Source: Actinacidiphila cocklensis
Lineage (GTDB): Bacteria; Actinomycetota; Actinomycetes; Streptomycetales; Streptomycetaceae
NCBI RefSeq assembly: GCF_907177275.1
Contig: NZ_CAJSLV010000058.1
Location: 58,580-122,579 of the forward strand
Reading direction: 5' to 3'
Length of the DNA: 64,000 nt
Below are positions 43,636-52,471 of the stretch, one piece after another (the first letter of the stretch is position 1; each line of letters opens with the position of its first letter). Both the position numbers and the translations under genes were made by a program. The notes under the pieces were generated by a model. The model ran no database searches. It was given only the letters and a program-made list of their open reading frames with translations, and was not told where the DNA came from.

Positions 43636-46377
43636 GTGGCGGGATCAGGCGGATCGGTGACCCGCAGCGGTCTGCGCGGCCGGGAGGCGGAGCTCGAAGA
43701 GCTGGAGGCGCTGATTGCGTCTGTGGCCCACACCGGAAGCGGCGGCCTGGTGCTGATCCAGGGGGAACCGGGTATCGGCAAGACGACGCTCCTCTCCGAG
43801 GTCGTCGCCAGGGCCGCGACAGCGGGATTCTCGGTCGCCCTCGGCAAGGCCGATGAGCTGCATCACATCGTGCCGCTCTCGTCGTTGACTGCCTGCATCC
43901 TGCACGGCGATCAACCGCTCCTGTCCGGCGACGCCTTTGTCGACCTCCCCCGCAAACACGATCAGCGGATCTGGCTGGTGGAGCGCCTGGCGGAGGCAAT
44001 CGAGAACAGAGCAGGCAGCATGCCGGTGCTGATCGCCCTGGACGACGTGCAGTGGGCCGACCCGCTGAGCCGCTTTGCCCTGAAACAGCTTCCGACACGA
44101 TTGCGGACCTCGCCAGTCCTGTGGATGCTGACCGCGCGACGTGAGCCCGCCGGTCCGGCCGACGAGGTCGTCGCGGCCTCGATCGGCAACCTGAGGACGG
44201 TCACTGTGCCCTTGGGGCCGCTGTCCGGCGCGGCAATCGACCAGCTGGCCGGCGACGAACTCGGGGCAGCGGTTGACGGGCAGGTACGGGACTTGCTCGA
44301 CGGAGCCGGCGGGAACCCGTTTCTGGCGGTCGAGATGCTCGCGGGAGTGCGGACCACACCGGACGGGCTGGTGCCCGAAGGGCTCGTGGTGGGTGTGCGC
44401 GGCAGACTCAGGTCCCTGCAGCCCAGAACGCTGCGCTTCCTCCAGATGGGGGCGGTGTTGGGACGCAGGTTCGGCTTCCAGGACGCCGCCGCGCTCTGCG
44501 GCCAATCGACCGCCACGTTGATCGCCGCGCTCGAGGAAGCCGTGCGCGCCGGGCTCCTGGACGACGACGGCGACCATCTGGTCTTCCGGCACGATCTGCT
44601 GCGCCAGGCCGTCTACGCCGACATCCCGCCGTCAGCCCGGAAGGCCCTGCACCGGGACGCTGCCCGGCGCCTGGTCTCGGCGGGCCACCAGCCGATCGAC
44701 GTGGTGCCGCACATCCTCCGGGGAGCCCTGCCCCGAGACGAGGAAGCCGTAGCGCTGCTGCGTCGAGCCGCTGACGACGTACTGCCGGTCACGCCCGGCC
44801 TCGCGGCCGACCTGATGACGCGTGCCCTGGAACTGGTGCCGTCCGCACAGCCGTTGACGTTCGCAGTGGGTGAGCAGGCGATCCTCTGCTTGACGCGTGC
44901 CGGCAGGAACCGCGAGGCGCTGTCGGCCGGCGACCGGCTGCTGGCCTGCCGACCACCGCTGGAGACATTCAGCCGGCTGCAGGCCGCCCTCGGCGAGACG
45001 CTGTGGAACATGGATCTCACCGACGAGTTGCGCCGCCGGGCCGAAACGGCCCTCACCATAGGAGGCGCCGCCCCGGAGATCGAGGCGAGGCTGGCCGCAC
45101 TGCGTGCGCTGGCCTTGTCCCGGGACAACGATCTTGTCGCAGCGCGTGAGGCCGGCGAGGCCGCGCTGCGTACCGCCACCGCGGCCGGTGACCGCGAGTC
45201 GCGCCTCCTGGCCCTGTTCGGGCTCGGCGAAATCGCGCAGAACGCGGGCGAGAACGCCGTCGCGCTGGAACGTTTCGACGCGCTCAGCGCCGTCGATCCT
45301 GCCTTCCTTCCCGAAGAGATCGTGGCACACCAGCACGTGGACGACTTCGAGTCCAGCGAACGACTGCTCCTGCGCGCAACGGACAACGCCAGGGCGATGC
45401 GTCAGGCAATGATGCTGTGGGCGCAGGGCGGGCACGATCTGGGACTCGGCCACCTCGACGACGCCGACGCCGGTTTCGCGACCATGGAGCGCCTGGAAGA
45501 CGACGTACAAGTACCCGTCCAGCAGGTGAACGCCCGGGTGATCCGCTCCACGATCGCCCTTCTGCGCGGCGATCGGACAGCGGCGCGACAGCACCTGGCC
45601 GCAGCGCAGCAAAGACTGGCGGCCAAACCGACCCCGGGCAACACAGCCGCGGTGCGCTTCCTGGAAGCGGTCCACGCCGAGGCCGACGGGGACATCGGCC
45701 TGGCCGTCGACAAGGTGCGGCAAGTACAGCTGGAAGGTTCCTTCATGCGCTGGCGGCTGTTGCGCACCCGGGTGGACTGCGCGATACGCATAGCCCTGCG
45801 AGGCGCGGACCGCACACTCGCCGAGGACCTGGCCGCACAGGCCGAAGCCCATGCCGAACGCAACCCGGCCGTGCCCACCGCGTTGGGGATCGCGGCACAG
45901 TCCCTGGGACTGGTGAAAAACGATCTCGGCATGCTCGAACACTCGGTGGAACTGCTCAAGGCGAGCCCTCGCCCGCTGGTCAGGGCCACGGCCTACGCCG
46001 ATCTCGGACAGGCACTCCTGACAGCCGGCCGGAGACCCGAGGCAGTGGCCGCGCTGACGCACGCCCGCGGCATGTTCGCCGCGTCAGGCGCCCACGCCGC
46101 AGTGGCACACGTACAGCGTGATCTGGACGGTGCCGGGAACGGCGGCCGCAGGGCAGCGACCCCCGATCGCCCCGTGCAGGGATGGGAGGCCCTCACGGCC
46201 TCGGAGAAGAGGATCGCGCACCTTGTCGCCGAGGGCCACACCAACCGGTCGGCCGCCGAGTTGCTCGTCGTCTCCCCTCACACGATCAACACTCACCTGA
46301 CCTCCGTCTTCCACAAACTTTCGGTCAACTCGCGTGTTCAGCTTGCGAACCTGGTGACGGCCTTGCCCGACTGCTGA
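43636..46377 (+). CDS. LAL-type giant LuxR regulator, second copy
   Basis: 913 residues. Walker A QGEPGIGKTTLL (about 42-53), Walker B VLIALDDVQWADP, a helical-repeat middle and the LuxR HTH LTASEKRIAHLVAEGHTNRS, then AAELLVVSPHTINTHLTSVF. GTG 43636 follows GGGAGGGGG by about seven bases. It shares domain order with the LAL 223 bp upstream but differs through most of the length, so this is an old duplication. The hydrolase start is only 90 bp downstream, suggesting cotranscription. Confidence 0.88.
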   Translation: MAGSGGSVTRSGLRGREAELEELEALIASVAHTGSGGLVLIQGEPGIGKTTLLSEVVARAATAGFSVALGKADELHHIVPLSSLTACILHGDQPLLSGDAFVDLPRKHDQRIWLVERLAEAIENRAGSMPVLIALDDVQWADPLSRFALKQLPTRLRTSPVLWMLTARREPAGPADEVVAASIGNLRTVTVPLGPLSGAAIDQLAGDELGAAVDGQVRDLLDGAGGNPFLAVEMLAGVRTTPDGLVPEGLVVGVRGRLRSLQPRTLRFLQMGAVLGRRFGFQDAAALCGQSTATLIAALEEAVRAGLLDDDGDHLVFRHDLLRQAVYADIPPSARKALHRDAARRLVSAGHQPIDVVPHILRGALPRDEEAVALLRRAADDVLPVTPGLAADLMTRALELVPSAQPLTFAVGEQAILCLTRAGRNREALSAGDRLLACRPPLETFSRLQAALGETLWNMDLTDELRRRAETALTIGGAAPEIEARLAALRALALSRDNDLVAAREAGEAALRTATAAGDRESRLLALFGLGEIAQNAGENAVALERFDALSAVDPAFLPEEIVAHQHVDDFESSERLLLRATDNARAMRQAMMLWAQGGHDLGLGHLDDADAGFATMERLEDDVQVPVQQVNARVIRSTIALLRGDRTAARQHLAAAQQRLAAKPTPGNTAAVRFLEAVHAEADGDIGLAVDKVRQVQLEGSFMRWRLLRTRVDCAIRIALRGADRTLAEDLAAQAEAHAERNPAVPTALGIAAQSLGLVKNDLGMLEHSVELLKASPRPLVRATAYADLGQALLTAGRRPEAVAALTHARGMFAASGAHAAVAHVQRDLDGAGNGGRRAATPDRPVQGWEALTASEKRIAHLVAEGHTNRSAAELLVVSPHTINTHLTSVFHKLSVNSRVQLANLVTALPDC

Positions 46378-46466
46378 GCGGACCGGTTGGTACGTTCACG
46401 CGATGCCCTGCCACACCTGGATGCCCTTGGCTGGGGGCATCCCACACTCAGTCGGAGGTCACTTGC

Positions 46467-47234
46467 ATGCACAGGCCCACCCGCGTACCACCGACCATCG
46501 TGCTTGTGCACGGAGCGTTCACTGATGCCTCGTCCTGGGCGGAGGTCATCAGCCTTCTGCACGCCGCCGGATTCACCGTGTGCGCTCCGGCGAACCCGCT
46601 GCGCGGCCTGCCGCAGGACGCCGCCTACGTCAGGAGCGTGGTGCGCGACATCGATGTCCCCGTCGTGCTGGTCGGCCACGGCTACGGTGGCGCGGTCATC
46701 ACGCACGCCGCTACCGACGGGGACAACGTCGTGGCCTTGTGCTATGTCGCGGCGTTCGGCCTCGACGAGGGCGAGTGCGTCATGGACATCACGAACCGCT
46801 TTGCCCCCGTTCCGGTGGCCGACGCGACCGTCACCGCCGCCCTCCCCGCCCAGTCTTCCAGCGGCTCGGAACGCGAGATGTACGTCCATAAGGATCGGTT
46901 CCCGCTGGTGTACGCCACCGACCTGGCGCCCCGCGCCAGGAATGTGATGTCCGTGGCGCAACGCCCGATCGCCTGCGGCGCCCTGACCAGTAGATCGGGC
47001 ACGCCGGCATGGGCCTCGAAGCCGTCCTGGTACGCCATCGCGACCGCCGACCGGATGCTCAGCCCCAGTGCTCAGCGCTTCATGGCGCAACGCATGGCGG
47101 CCACCGAGTACGTGCTGGACGGGTCGCATGCCGTTGTGCTGTCACAGCCCGGCGCGGTGGTGGCGATGATCCGGGAGGCCGCAGAACAGGGCAATGGCTG
47201 CGATGACGGCGACCGGCTTCCGCAACCCGTCTGA
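46467..47234 (+). CDS. Alpha/beta-hydrolase with Ser-to-Gly nucleophile change
   Basis: 255 residues, clearly paralogous to the hydrolases at 21588, 24908 and 26979: TIVLVHGAFTDASSW, ANPLRGLPQDAAYVRSVV, and the His region VLDGSHAVVLSQPG. The nucleophile elbow reads GHGYGG, so Gly72 (codon GGC at 46680-46682) replaces the catalytic Ser of GHSYGG. One base change (AGC to GGC) would do this. GGAGG lies eight bases before the ATG. It follows the second LAL directly. It is either catalytically dead, perhaps a binding or sensory protein, or a recent loss. Confidence 0.8.
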   Translation: MHRPTRVPPTIVLVHGAFTDASSWAEVISLLHAAGFTVCAPANPLRGLPQDAAYVRSVVRDIDVPVVLVGHGYGGAVITHAATDGDNVVALCYVAAFGLDEGECVMDITNRFAPVPVADATVTAALPAQSSSGSEREMYVHKDRFPLVYATDLAPRARNVMSVAQRPIACGALTSRSGTPAWASKPSWYAIATADRMLSPSAQRFMAQRMAATEYVLDGSHAVVLSQPGAVVAMIREAAEQGNGCDDGDRLPQPV

Positions 47235-47432
47235 ACAGGTGAAGGAGGCCACCGAAGGATATTCGTGCAGCCCGCGCCACTGCTGTCTTCTGCGAAAGCG
47301 ATCTTCCGAGGACCCCTGCCATCGACCACCGGGACCCTATAACATACGTTCGAACGGAAGATGCCGGAATGGACCGTCTTGATGGCACACCGGACTCCGC
47401 CGAACCGACGTTCCTCGGCAAAAGGCACCTCC

Positions 47433-48689
47433 ATGATCTCATCAGCCATGCCCCGGGCGCAGCGGATCGCCGCCTGCCTGAGGGTAGGAAGCGTCGCTCT
47501 CTTGCTTGCCGTCACCGGGTGCGGTGGAAAAACCGGTCCCGGGTCCGCCACAGGCAAGGTCACCTCCATCACCGTCCTTGACTATTACACCGACGATCCC
47601 GAACACACCCAATGGGGCGATCTACTCACCGCCTGCGGCAAGACCGCCGGCGTAACGGTCGAGCAGACGAGCGTTCCGGGGGCTTCGCTCGTCCCCAAGG
47701 TCCTTCAGCAGGCGTCGTCGCGGACCCTTCCCGACCTGCTGATGCTGGACAACCCGGACCTGCAGCGGATCGCGCAGACCGGCGCGTTGACACCGCTGGG
47801 CCAGTACGGCATCGACTCCAGCGGCTTTGCCAAGGGCATCCTGTCGGCGGGCACCTACGAGGGAAAGGTGTACGGACTGGCGCCCGATGTCAGCACGATC
47901 GCCCTCTTCTACAACAAGGACATGCTTGCCGAGTCGGGTGTCGACGTTCCGAGGACCTGGGCCGAACTGCAGGCTGCGGCGGCCGAGCTGACCCGCCCGG
48001 GGCGCTACGGGATGGCGGTCGACGCCAACGCCACTTTTGAGGGCACTTGGCAGTTCCTGCCCTTTCTGTGGTCCAACGGCGGGGACGAGAGCCAGTTGGA
48101 CACCCCGCAGGCCGCGCAGGCACTCCAGCTGTGGGTCGACCTGGTGAAAAGCGGATCCATGTCGAAGTCCGTGCTGAACTGGACACAGGCCGACGTCCAT
48201 GATCAGTTCGTCGCCGGCAGGACGGCGATGATGATCAACGGGCCCTGGCGGATCCCCGCCCTGAACGAGGACAAGAACCTGCACTGGGGGGTGGCCACCA
48301 TCCCCGTCCCGCAGGCGGGGCAGACTCCTGTCACACCCCTCGGCGGTGAGGTGTGGACGGTCCCTCAGAATAACTCCAAGGCCAGGCAGGAGAAGGCCGC
48401 CCAGGTCCTCGCCTGCCTGAACGACTCCACGAACATGCTCACGCTGGCCGAGCAGCACTTCACCGTGCCCTCCCGCCCAGCGGCGGCTGCCCAGTATGCC
48501 GAGCAGGTCCCGTCGATGGCTGCCTTCGTCGAGAGCGTGGAAGCGGCCCGGGCCCGCACCAGCCGACTCGGCGTCAAGTGGCCCGAGGCAGCGACCGGGA
48601 TATACACCGCGGTCCAGTCCGCGCTGACCGGTGAGCAGACACCGCAGGAGGCGCTCAAGCATGCGCAGCGGATCGCGACCGGTTCCTGA
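47433..48689 (+). CDS. Sugar ABC importer lipoprotein, second system
   Basis: A 418-residue family-1 solute-binding protein. The signal peptide ends in the lipobox AVTGC (Cys near 30). KVTSITVLDYYTDDPEHTQW opens the binding fold; VYGLAPDVSTIALFYNKDML and AGRTAMMINGPWRIP are typical of CUT1 sugar-binding proteins. AAAGG lies about eight bases before ATG 47433. Two permeases follow with overlaps. Ligand unknown; no glycosidase gene is adjacent. Confidence 0.9.
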   Translation: MISSAMPRAQRIAACLRVGSVALLLAVTGCGGKTGPGSATGKVTSITVLDYYTDDPEHTQWGDLLTACGKTAGVTVEQTSVPGASLVPKVLQQASSRTLPDLLMLDNPDLQRIAQTGALTPLGQYGIDSSGFAKGILSAGTYEGKVYGLAPDVSTIALFYNKDMLAESGVDVPRTWAELQAAAAELTRPGRYGMAVDANATFEGTWQFLPFLWSNGGDESQLDTPQAAQALQLWVDLVKSGSMSKSVLNWTQADVHDQFVAGRTAMMINGPWRIPALNEDKNLHWGVATIPVPQAGQTPVTPLGGEVWTVPQNNSKARQEKAAQVLACLNDSTNMLTLAEQHFTVPSRPAAAAQYAEQVPSMAAFVESVEAARARTSRLGVKWPEAATGIYTAVQSALTGEQTPQEALKHAQRIATGS

Positions 48690-49710
48690 CCGGTGCCCGA
48701 CCCTCCGGGTGGACACCGGAGCGGAAGACGGGGCTGTCGCCGCGGGGGCGCCGGTCACCGGCGCGGCGGAGGAGGACGACAAGCACCGCAAGGACAGGGC
48801 ACTGATCCGGGCACGCCGTTGGGAGCGGCTCGCCCAGTGGATGTTCATCGTGCCCGCCGCTGCATACCTGCTGCTGTTCTTCGGCTACCCGATCGCCAAG
48901 AACCTCGTGATGAGCTTCCAGCAGTACACGACCACGACGTTCTACACCGGTTCGGCGCCGTTCGCGGGGCTGCAGAACTACTCGAAGGTGCTTTCGTCGG
49001 ACCTGTTCCCCAAGGCCCTGCTGACCACGGTTCTGTTCACCGCCGGCTCCGTATTCGGGCAGTTCGTGCTGGGCCTGGCCTTCGCCCTGTTCTTCCAACG
49101 CCGCTTCCCGCTCGGCCGCGTTCTGCGGGGGCTCCTGTTGCTGCCGTGGCTGCTGCCGCTGGTGGTCTCCGGAACGACGTGGAAGTGGATGCTGGACCCC
49201 GACACCGGAGTCGTCAACAACGCGCTGCGCGGACTCCATCTCTCGTCGTCCGGCATCCCCTGGCTCACCGGCACCTCGCAGGCGCTCGCGTCGGTGATCC
49301 TCGTCAACATCTGGGTCGGAATCCCCTTCAACGCCACCATCCTGTATGGCGGCCTGCAGGACATCCCGGCGCATCTTCACGAGGCGGCGAAACTGGACGG
49401 CGCCGGCCCCGTGGCGTCGTTCCGCCATGTCACCTGGCCACTGCTGCGGCCCGTGGTGGGCGTCGTGCTGGTGCTGGGCGTGGTCTACACGGTCAAGGTG
49501 CTGGACGTCATCCTCGTGGTGACGGGCGGAGGACCGGCCAACGCCACGGAGACCATCGCCACTCAATCCTATGAACTGTCCTTCCAGCAGTTCGAGTTCG
49601 GGCGCGGCGCCGCGATGAGCAACGTACTCGTGGTCATCTCGCTGGCCTTCGCCCTCGTCTACCTGCGCGCCAACCGTCGCGCCCGGAACGTCTGGGAGGC
49701 GGTCGCGTGA
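48661..49710 (+). CDS. Sugar ABC importer permease, second system, first subunit
   Basis: About 349 residues. A long hydrophilic N-terminus, then six helices (MFIVPAAAYLLLFFGYPIAK; GLLLLPWLLPLVVSGTTWKW), and the EAA loop EAAKLDGAGPVASFRHV. The ATG at 48661 has AGGAGG nine bases upstream and overlaps the lipoprotein gene by 29 bp; a GTG at 48709 is an alternative. Its stop overlaps the next permease start (GCGTGA). It is a channel subunit of a CUT1 importer without its own ATPase. Confidence 0.88.
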   Translation: MRSGSRPVPDRCPTLRVDTGAEDGAVAAGAPVTGAAEEDDKHRKDRALIRARRWERLAQWMFIVPAAAYLLLFFGYPIAKNLVMSFQQYTTTTFYTGSAPFAGLQNYSKVLSSDLFPKALLTTVLFTAGSVFGQFVLGLAFALFFQRRFPLGRVLRGLLLLPWLLPLVVSGTTWKWMLDPDTGVVNNALRGLHLSSSGIPWLTGTSQALASVILVNIWVGIPFNATILYGGLQDIPAHLHEAAKLDGAGPVASFRHVTWPLLRPVVGVVLVLGVVYTVKVLDVILVVTGGGPANATETIATQSYELSFQQFEFGRGAAMSNVLVVISLAFALVYLRANRRARNVWEAVA

Positions 49711-50522
49711 AGCGCGCACCCGACCGTGGCTGGCCCTCCACGATCATCGGGATCGGCCTGGTCGCGGTGATGATGTTTCCCGTCTACTGGATGGTGAACG
49801 CCTCCCTCCAGCCCGCGGGCAACACACTGCAGGGAGGCTGGTTCCCCCTCCATCCGGACTTCAGCGGTTACGCCACCGCGCTCCGCGATCAGGGACGCAA
49901 CATCGTCACCAGCCTCGTCGTGGCCCTCGGCAGCGTCGCCCTCAGCCTCGGGCTCGCCGCCCCGGCGGCCTACGCGCTGGCCCACTCCCCCGTCCGAGGA
50001 ACCAACCTCGTGCTGTTCGGTGTCCTGATCACACAGATGGTGCCTGGCATCGTCGTGGCCAACGCGCTCTACAGCGCCTACAACGACCTGGGACTCCTGA
50101 ACTCCTACCTCGGACTGATCCTCGCCGACTCCACCGCCGCGGTACCCTTCGCGATCATCATCATGCGTGCGTTCATGCAGAGCATTCCCAGGGAGATCAT
50201 CGAGGCCGCGCGAGTGGACGGCGCCGGGAGGCTGCGCGTCTTCCGCTCTGTGGTCCTCCCGGTGAGCAGGAACGCATTGGTCACTGCAGCCGTCTTCACC
50301 TTCCTCTTCACCTGGAGCGACTTCCTCTTCGCCCTCACCCTGACCACCACAAACACCGTACGGCCGATCACCCTGGGCATCTACGAATACATGGGTGCTC
50401 ACACGAACCAGTGGAACGCCGTCATGGCCACCGCCGTCCTGGCGTCCATCCCGGCCGCCGTACTGCTCGCCGTCGCCCAGCGTTACTTCGCCTTCGGCGC
50501 CACCAGTGGAGCCGTCAAGTAG
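49707..50522 (+). CDS. Sugar ABC importer permease, second system, second subunit
   Basis: 271 residues with six helices, LVAVMMFPVYWMVNASLQP at the start and the EAA loop EAARVDGAGRLRVFRSVVLP. It ends RYFAFGATSGAVK, typical of MalG-like permeases. GTG start within the upstream stop overlap. It completes the second importer. Confidence 0.9.
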   Translation: MKRAPDRGWPSTIIGIGLVAVMMFPVYWMVNASLQPAGNTLQGGWFPLHPDFSGYATALRDQGRNIVTSLVVALGSVALSLGLAAPAAYALAHSPVRGTNLVLFGVLITQMVPGIVVANALYSAYNDLGLLNSYLGLILADSTAAVPFAIIIMRAFMQSIPREIIEAARVDGAGRLRVFRSVVLPVSRNALVTAAVFTFLFTWSDFLFALTLTTTNTVRPITLGIYEYMGAHTNQWNAVMATAVLASIPAAVLLAVAQRYFAFGATSGAVK

Positions 50523-50545
50523 TAAGAGGCGATCCCGTCTCCGTC

Positions 50546-50570
50546 CCGTCTGCAGTCGACCCGCAGACGG
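50546..50570 (+). terminator. Hairpin after the second importer
   Basis: CCGTCTGC, nine bases, GCAGACGG: a perfect 8-bp stem starting 24 bp after the permease stop. A likely terminator before the AraC gene. Confidence 0.5.
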
Positions 50571-50734
50571 TTCAGCCGCTGAAACCGCCGTCGAAGGGCC
50601 AGAGCCGGTCATCGCCCCTCACCGCGAGTCAGCCACCTGTCCTGGCACCCCTGATCTAGCGGATTCACGCGATGTGCTGCCGCAGGCCCGCTGGAAAAGT
50701 GTCCAGAAAACACACTGGTTGAAGGGCGGAGACC

Positions 50735-51763
50735 ATGTCGCCAAATTCATCGAGACTGGAGCCCGGGCAGCTTTCGGGCGTCCTCCACACCCCCGGCTCG
50801 CTGCCCGTCCACCACAGGCGGGCGTACTGGCGCGACGCCCTGTCCCAGACGTTCGGCGCCGTGGACATGACCGTTCCCGATGAGGTGCGTTCCGGCACGA
50901 TCCGTACGACACCGCTCGGCCGGCTCCAGGCCGTCACTGTGGACGGCGACTGCCTGTCCGCCCTGCGAACTCGCCGGCTCGTCGCTCAGGGCCGGGAAGA
51001 CGATTACGTCGTGGTCAAACTGCTGGACAGAGGGGTCGCCCGACTCGAACAGGACGGCCGTGAAGCTCTCATCGGGCCAGGGGACATTTTCGTCTACGAC
51101 ATGGCGCGGCCCGTCCGGCTGAACCTTCCCCAGTCCTTCCGCACGAAGTCCCTCGTCCTGCCGAGACAGGTTCTGGGCCTAAGAGAGTCGGACGTGGCCC
51201 AGATCACGGCATACCCGCTCGGCCCCGACACACCCCTCGGCGGTCTGCTCTCGCCCCTCCTGGCCAGGCTCGTGGACGGCGCGGGAACCTACCCGGCACG
51301 CACCGGCGAGTTGATGGCCCGTAACATCGTGGACCTGCTCGGCGTACTCGCCGACGAGCGGACCAGCCGGACGATCATGGACACGCCCAGCGGGAACCGG
51401 GCACTCCTGCTGCGAATCCAGCAGTTCATCGACCGGCACCTCGCGGACCCCGATCTGACCCCGCAGATCATCGCCCAAGCCCACCACATATCCCTGCGCT
51501 ACCTGCACAAGCTGTTCGAGAGCGAAGACGCCACCGTCGGCAAGTGGATTCAGCGGCGTCGCCTGGAGAAGTGCGAGCACGATCTGGCGCGCCGCGCAAC
51601 CGACTCCACCATCGCCGCGGTGGCGCACCGATGGGGTTTCACCAGTGCCGCCCATTTCAGCCGGGTGTTCCGTGCCACCTACAGGATGTCCCCTCGCGAA
51701 TGGCGCGACTCGCAAGCCTTGACGCCGTACAACCCGTCCCCCGCAGGGATCATCAATACCTGA
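50735..51763 (+). CDS. AraC-family transcriptional regulator
   Basis: 342 residues. The N-terminal FeaR-like ligand/cupin domain (RRAYWRDALSQTFGAVDM, GPGDIFVYDMARPVRL) precedes a C-terminal AraC HTH pair (LTPQIIAQAHHISLRYLHKL; STIAAVAHRWGFTSAAHFSR then VFRATYRMSPREWR). Length and order are normal for AraC_binding_2 proteins. It follows the second importer by 212 bp and may control it or the downstream genes. GGGCGGAG lies seven bases before the ATG. Confidence 0.88.
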   Translation: MSPNSSRLEPGQLSGVLHTPGSLPVHHRRAYWRDALSQTFGAVDMTVPDEVRSGTIRTTPLGRLQAVTVDGDCLSALRTRRLVAQGREDDYVVVKLLDRGVARLEQDGREALIGPGDIFVYDMARPVRLNLPQSFRTKSLVLPRQVLGLRESDVAQITAYPLGPDTPLGGLLSPLLARLVDGAGTYPARTGELMARNIVDLLGVLADERTSRTIMDTPSGNRALLLRIQQFIDRHLADPDLTPQIIAQAHHISLRYLHKLFESEDATVGKWIQRRRLEKCEHDLARRATDSTIAAVAHRWGFTSAAHFSRVFRATYRMSPREWRDSQALTPYNPSPAGIINT

Positions 51764-51883
51764 ACCGATACTCGGTGCTTTCTCGTACCATATCCCATGC
51801 ATTCCTCGACAACATGAACTCCCTCTGGGGTTTTAGGGTGATGTACAGGAAATCACCTCCGGTGGCTACCGTTGGGGAATGAA

Positions 51884-52309
51884 ATGACCCAGCCTCTTCC
51901 CTCGGTCATGTGCATGGTGACCGTGTACGTCAGCGTCCCGGACGAGCTGTCGGCCCCGTTGCCCGCAGAGCTGCACTACGACATGGCCGACCCCTATGCC
52001 GTCCGGCTCTCCCTCGGCGCACCCGCGGCCAGACCCGTGGACTGGGTGTTCGCCCGCTCACTGCTCGCGGAGGGCCTGCACCGGCCAGCCGGCACCGGAG
52101 ACGTGCTGGTGATTCCCCAGCGCCATTGTCGTCCGGCCTCCGTGTGCATCGTGCTGAGGTCGGCCGCCGGCGCGGCACTGGTCGACATCCCGGCGTCCAC
52201 AGTCGCCGCCTTTCTGCGGCGGACGGATGAACTCGTGCCGCCGGGAACAGAGAGCCCTCACATCGACATGGACCGTGCCCTCGCTGAACTCACAGGCAGG
52301 CAGGACTGA
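51884..52309 (+). CDS. SsgA-like sporulation/cell-division regulator
   Basis: 141 residues of the SsgA-like family confined to sporulating actinomycetes. LHYDMADPYAVRLSLGAPAA, VDWVFARSLLAEGL and GTGDVLVIPQRHC are the family blocks. SALPs steer FtsZ, septum placement and peptidoglycan maintenance during sporulation. GGGGAA lies a few bases before ATG 51884; a TTG 12 bp upstream is possible. It is a strong taxonomic marker for streptomycetes or close kin. No cell-division partner is adjacent. Confidence 0.85.
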   Translation: MTQPLPSVMCMVTVYVSVPDELSAPLPAELHYDMADPYAVRLSLGAPAARPVDWVFARSLLAEGLHRPAGTGDVLVIPQRHCRPASVCIVLRSAAGAALVDIPASTVAAFLRRTDELVPPGTESPHIDMDRALAELTGRQD

Positions 52310-52471
52310 GAAACACGGGCAGCGGCGGGAGTGCTGTCGCCCGGCCCTCACCCCTCGGGGAGCCGCGTCCGGAGCGCGGCGTTATGGGTGGACAGCACGC
52401 CGTTCCAGCTCCTTCGAGGATGCTGGAACGCGTGCCCGTCGACAGTCTCTTCCCTGGATACGCGTCCTTGC

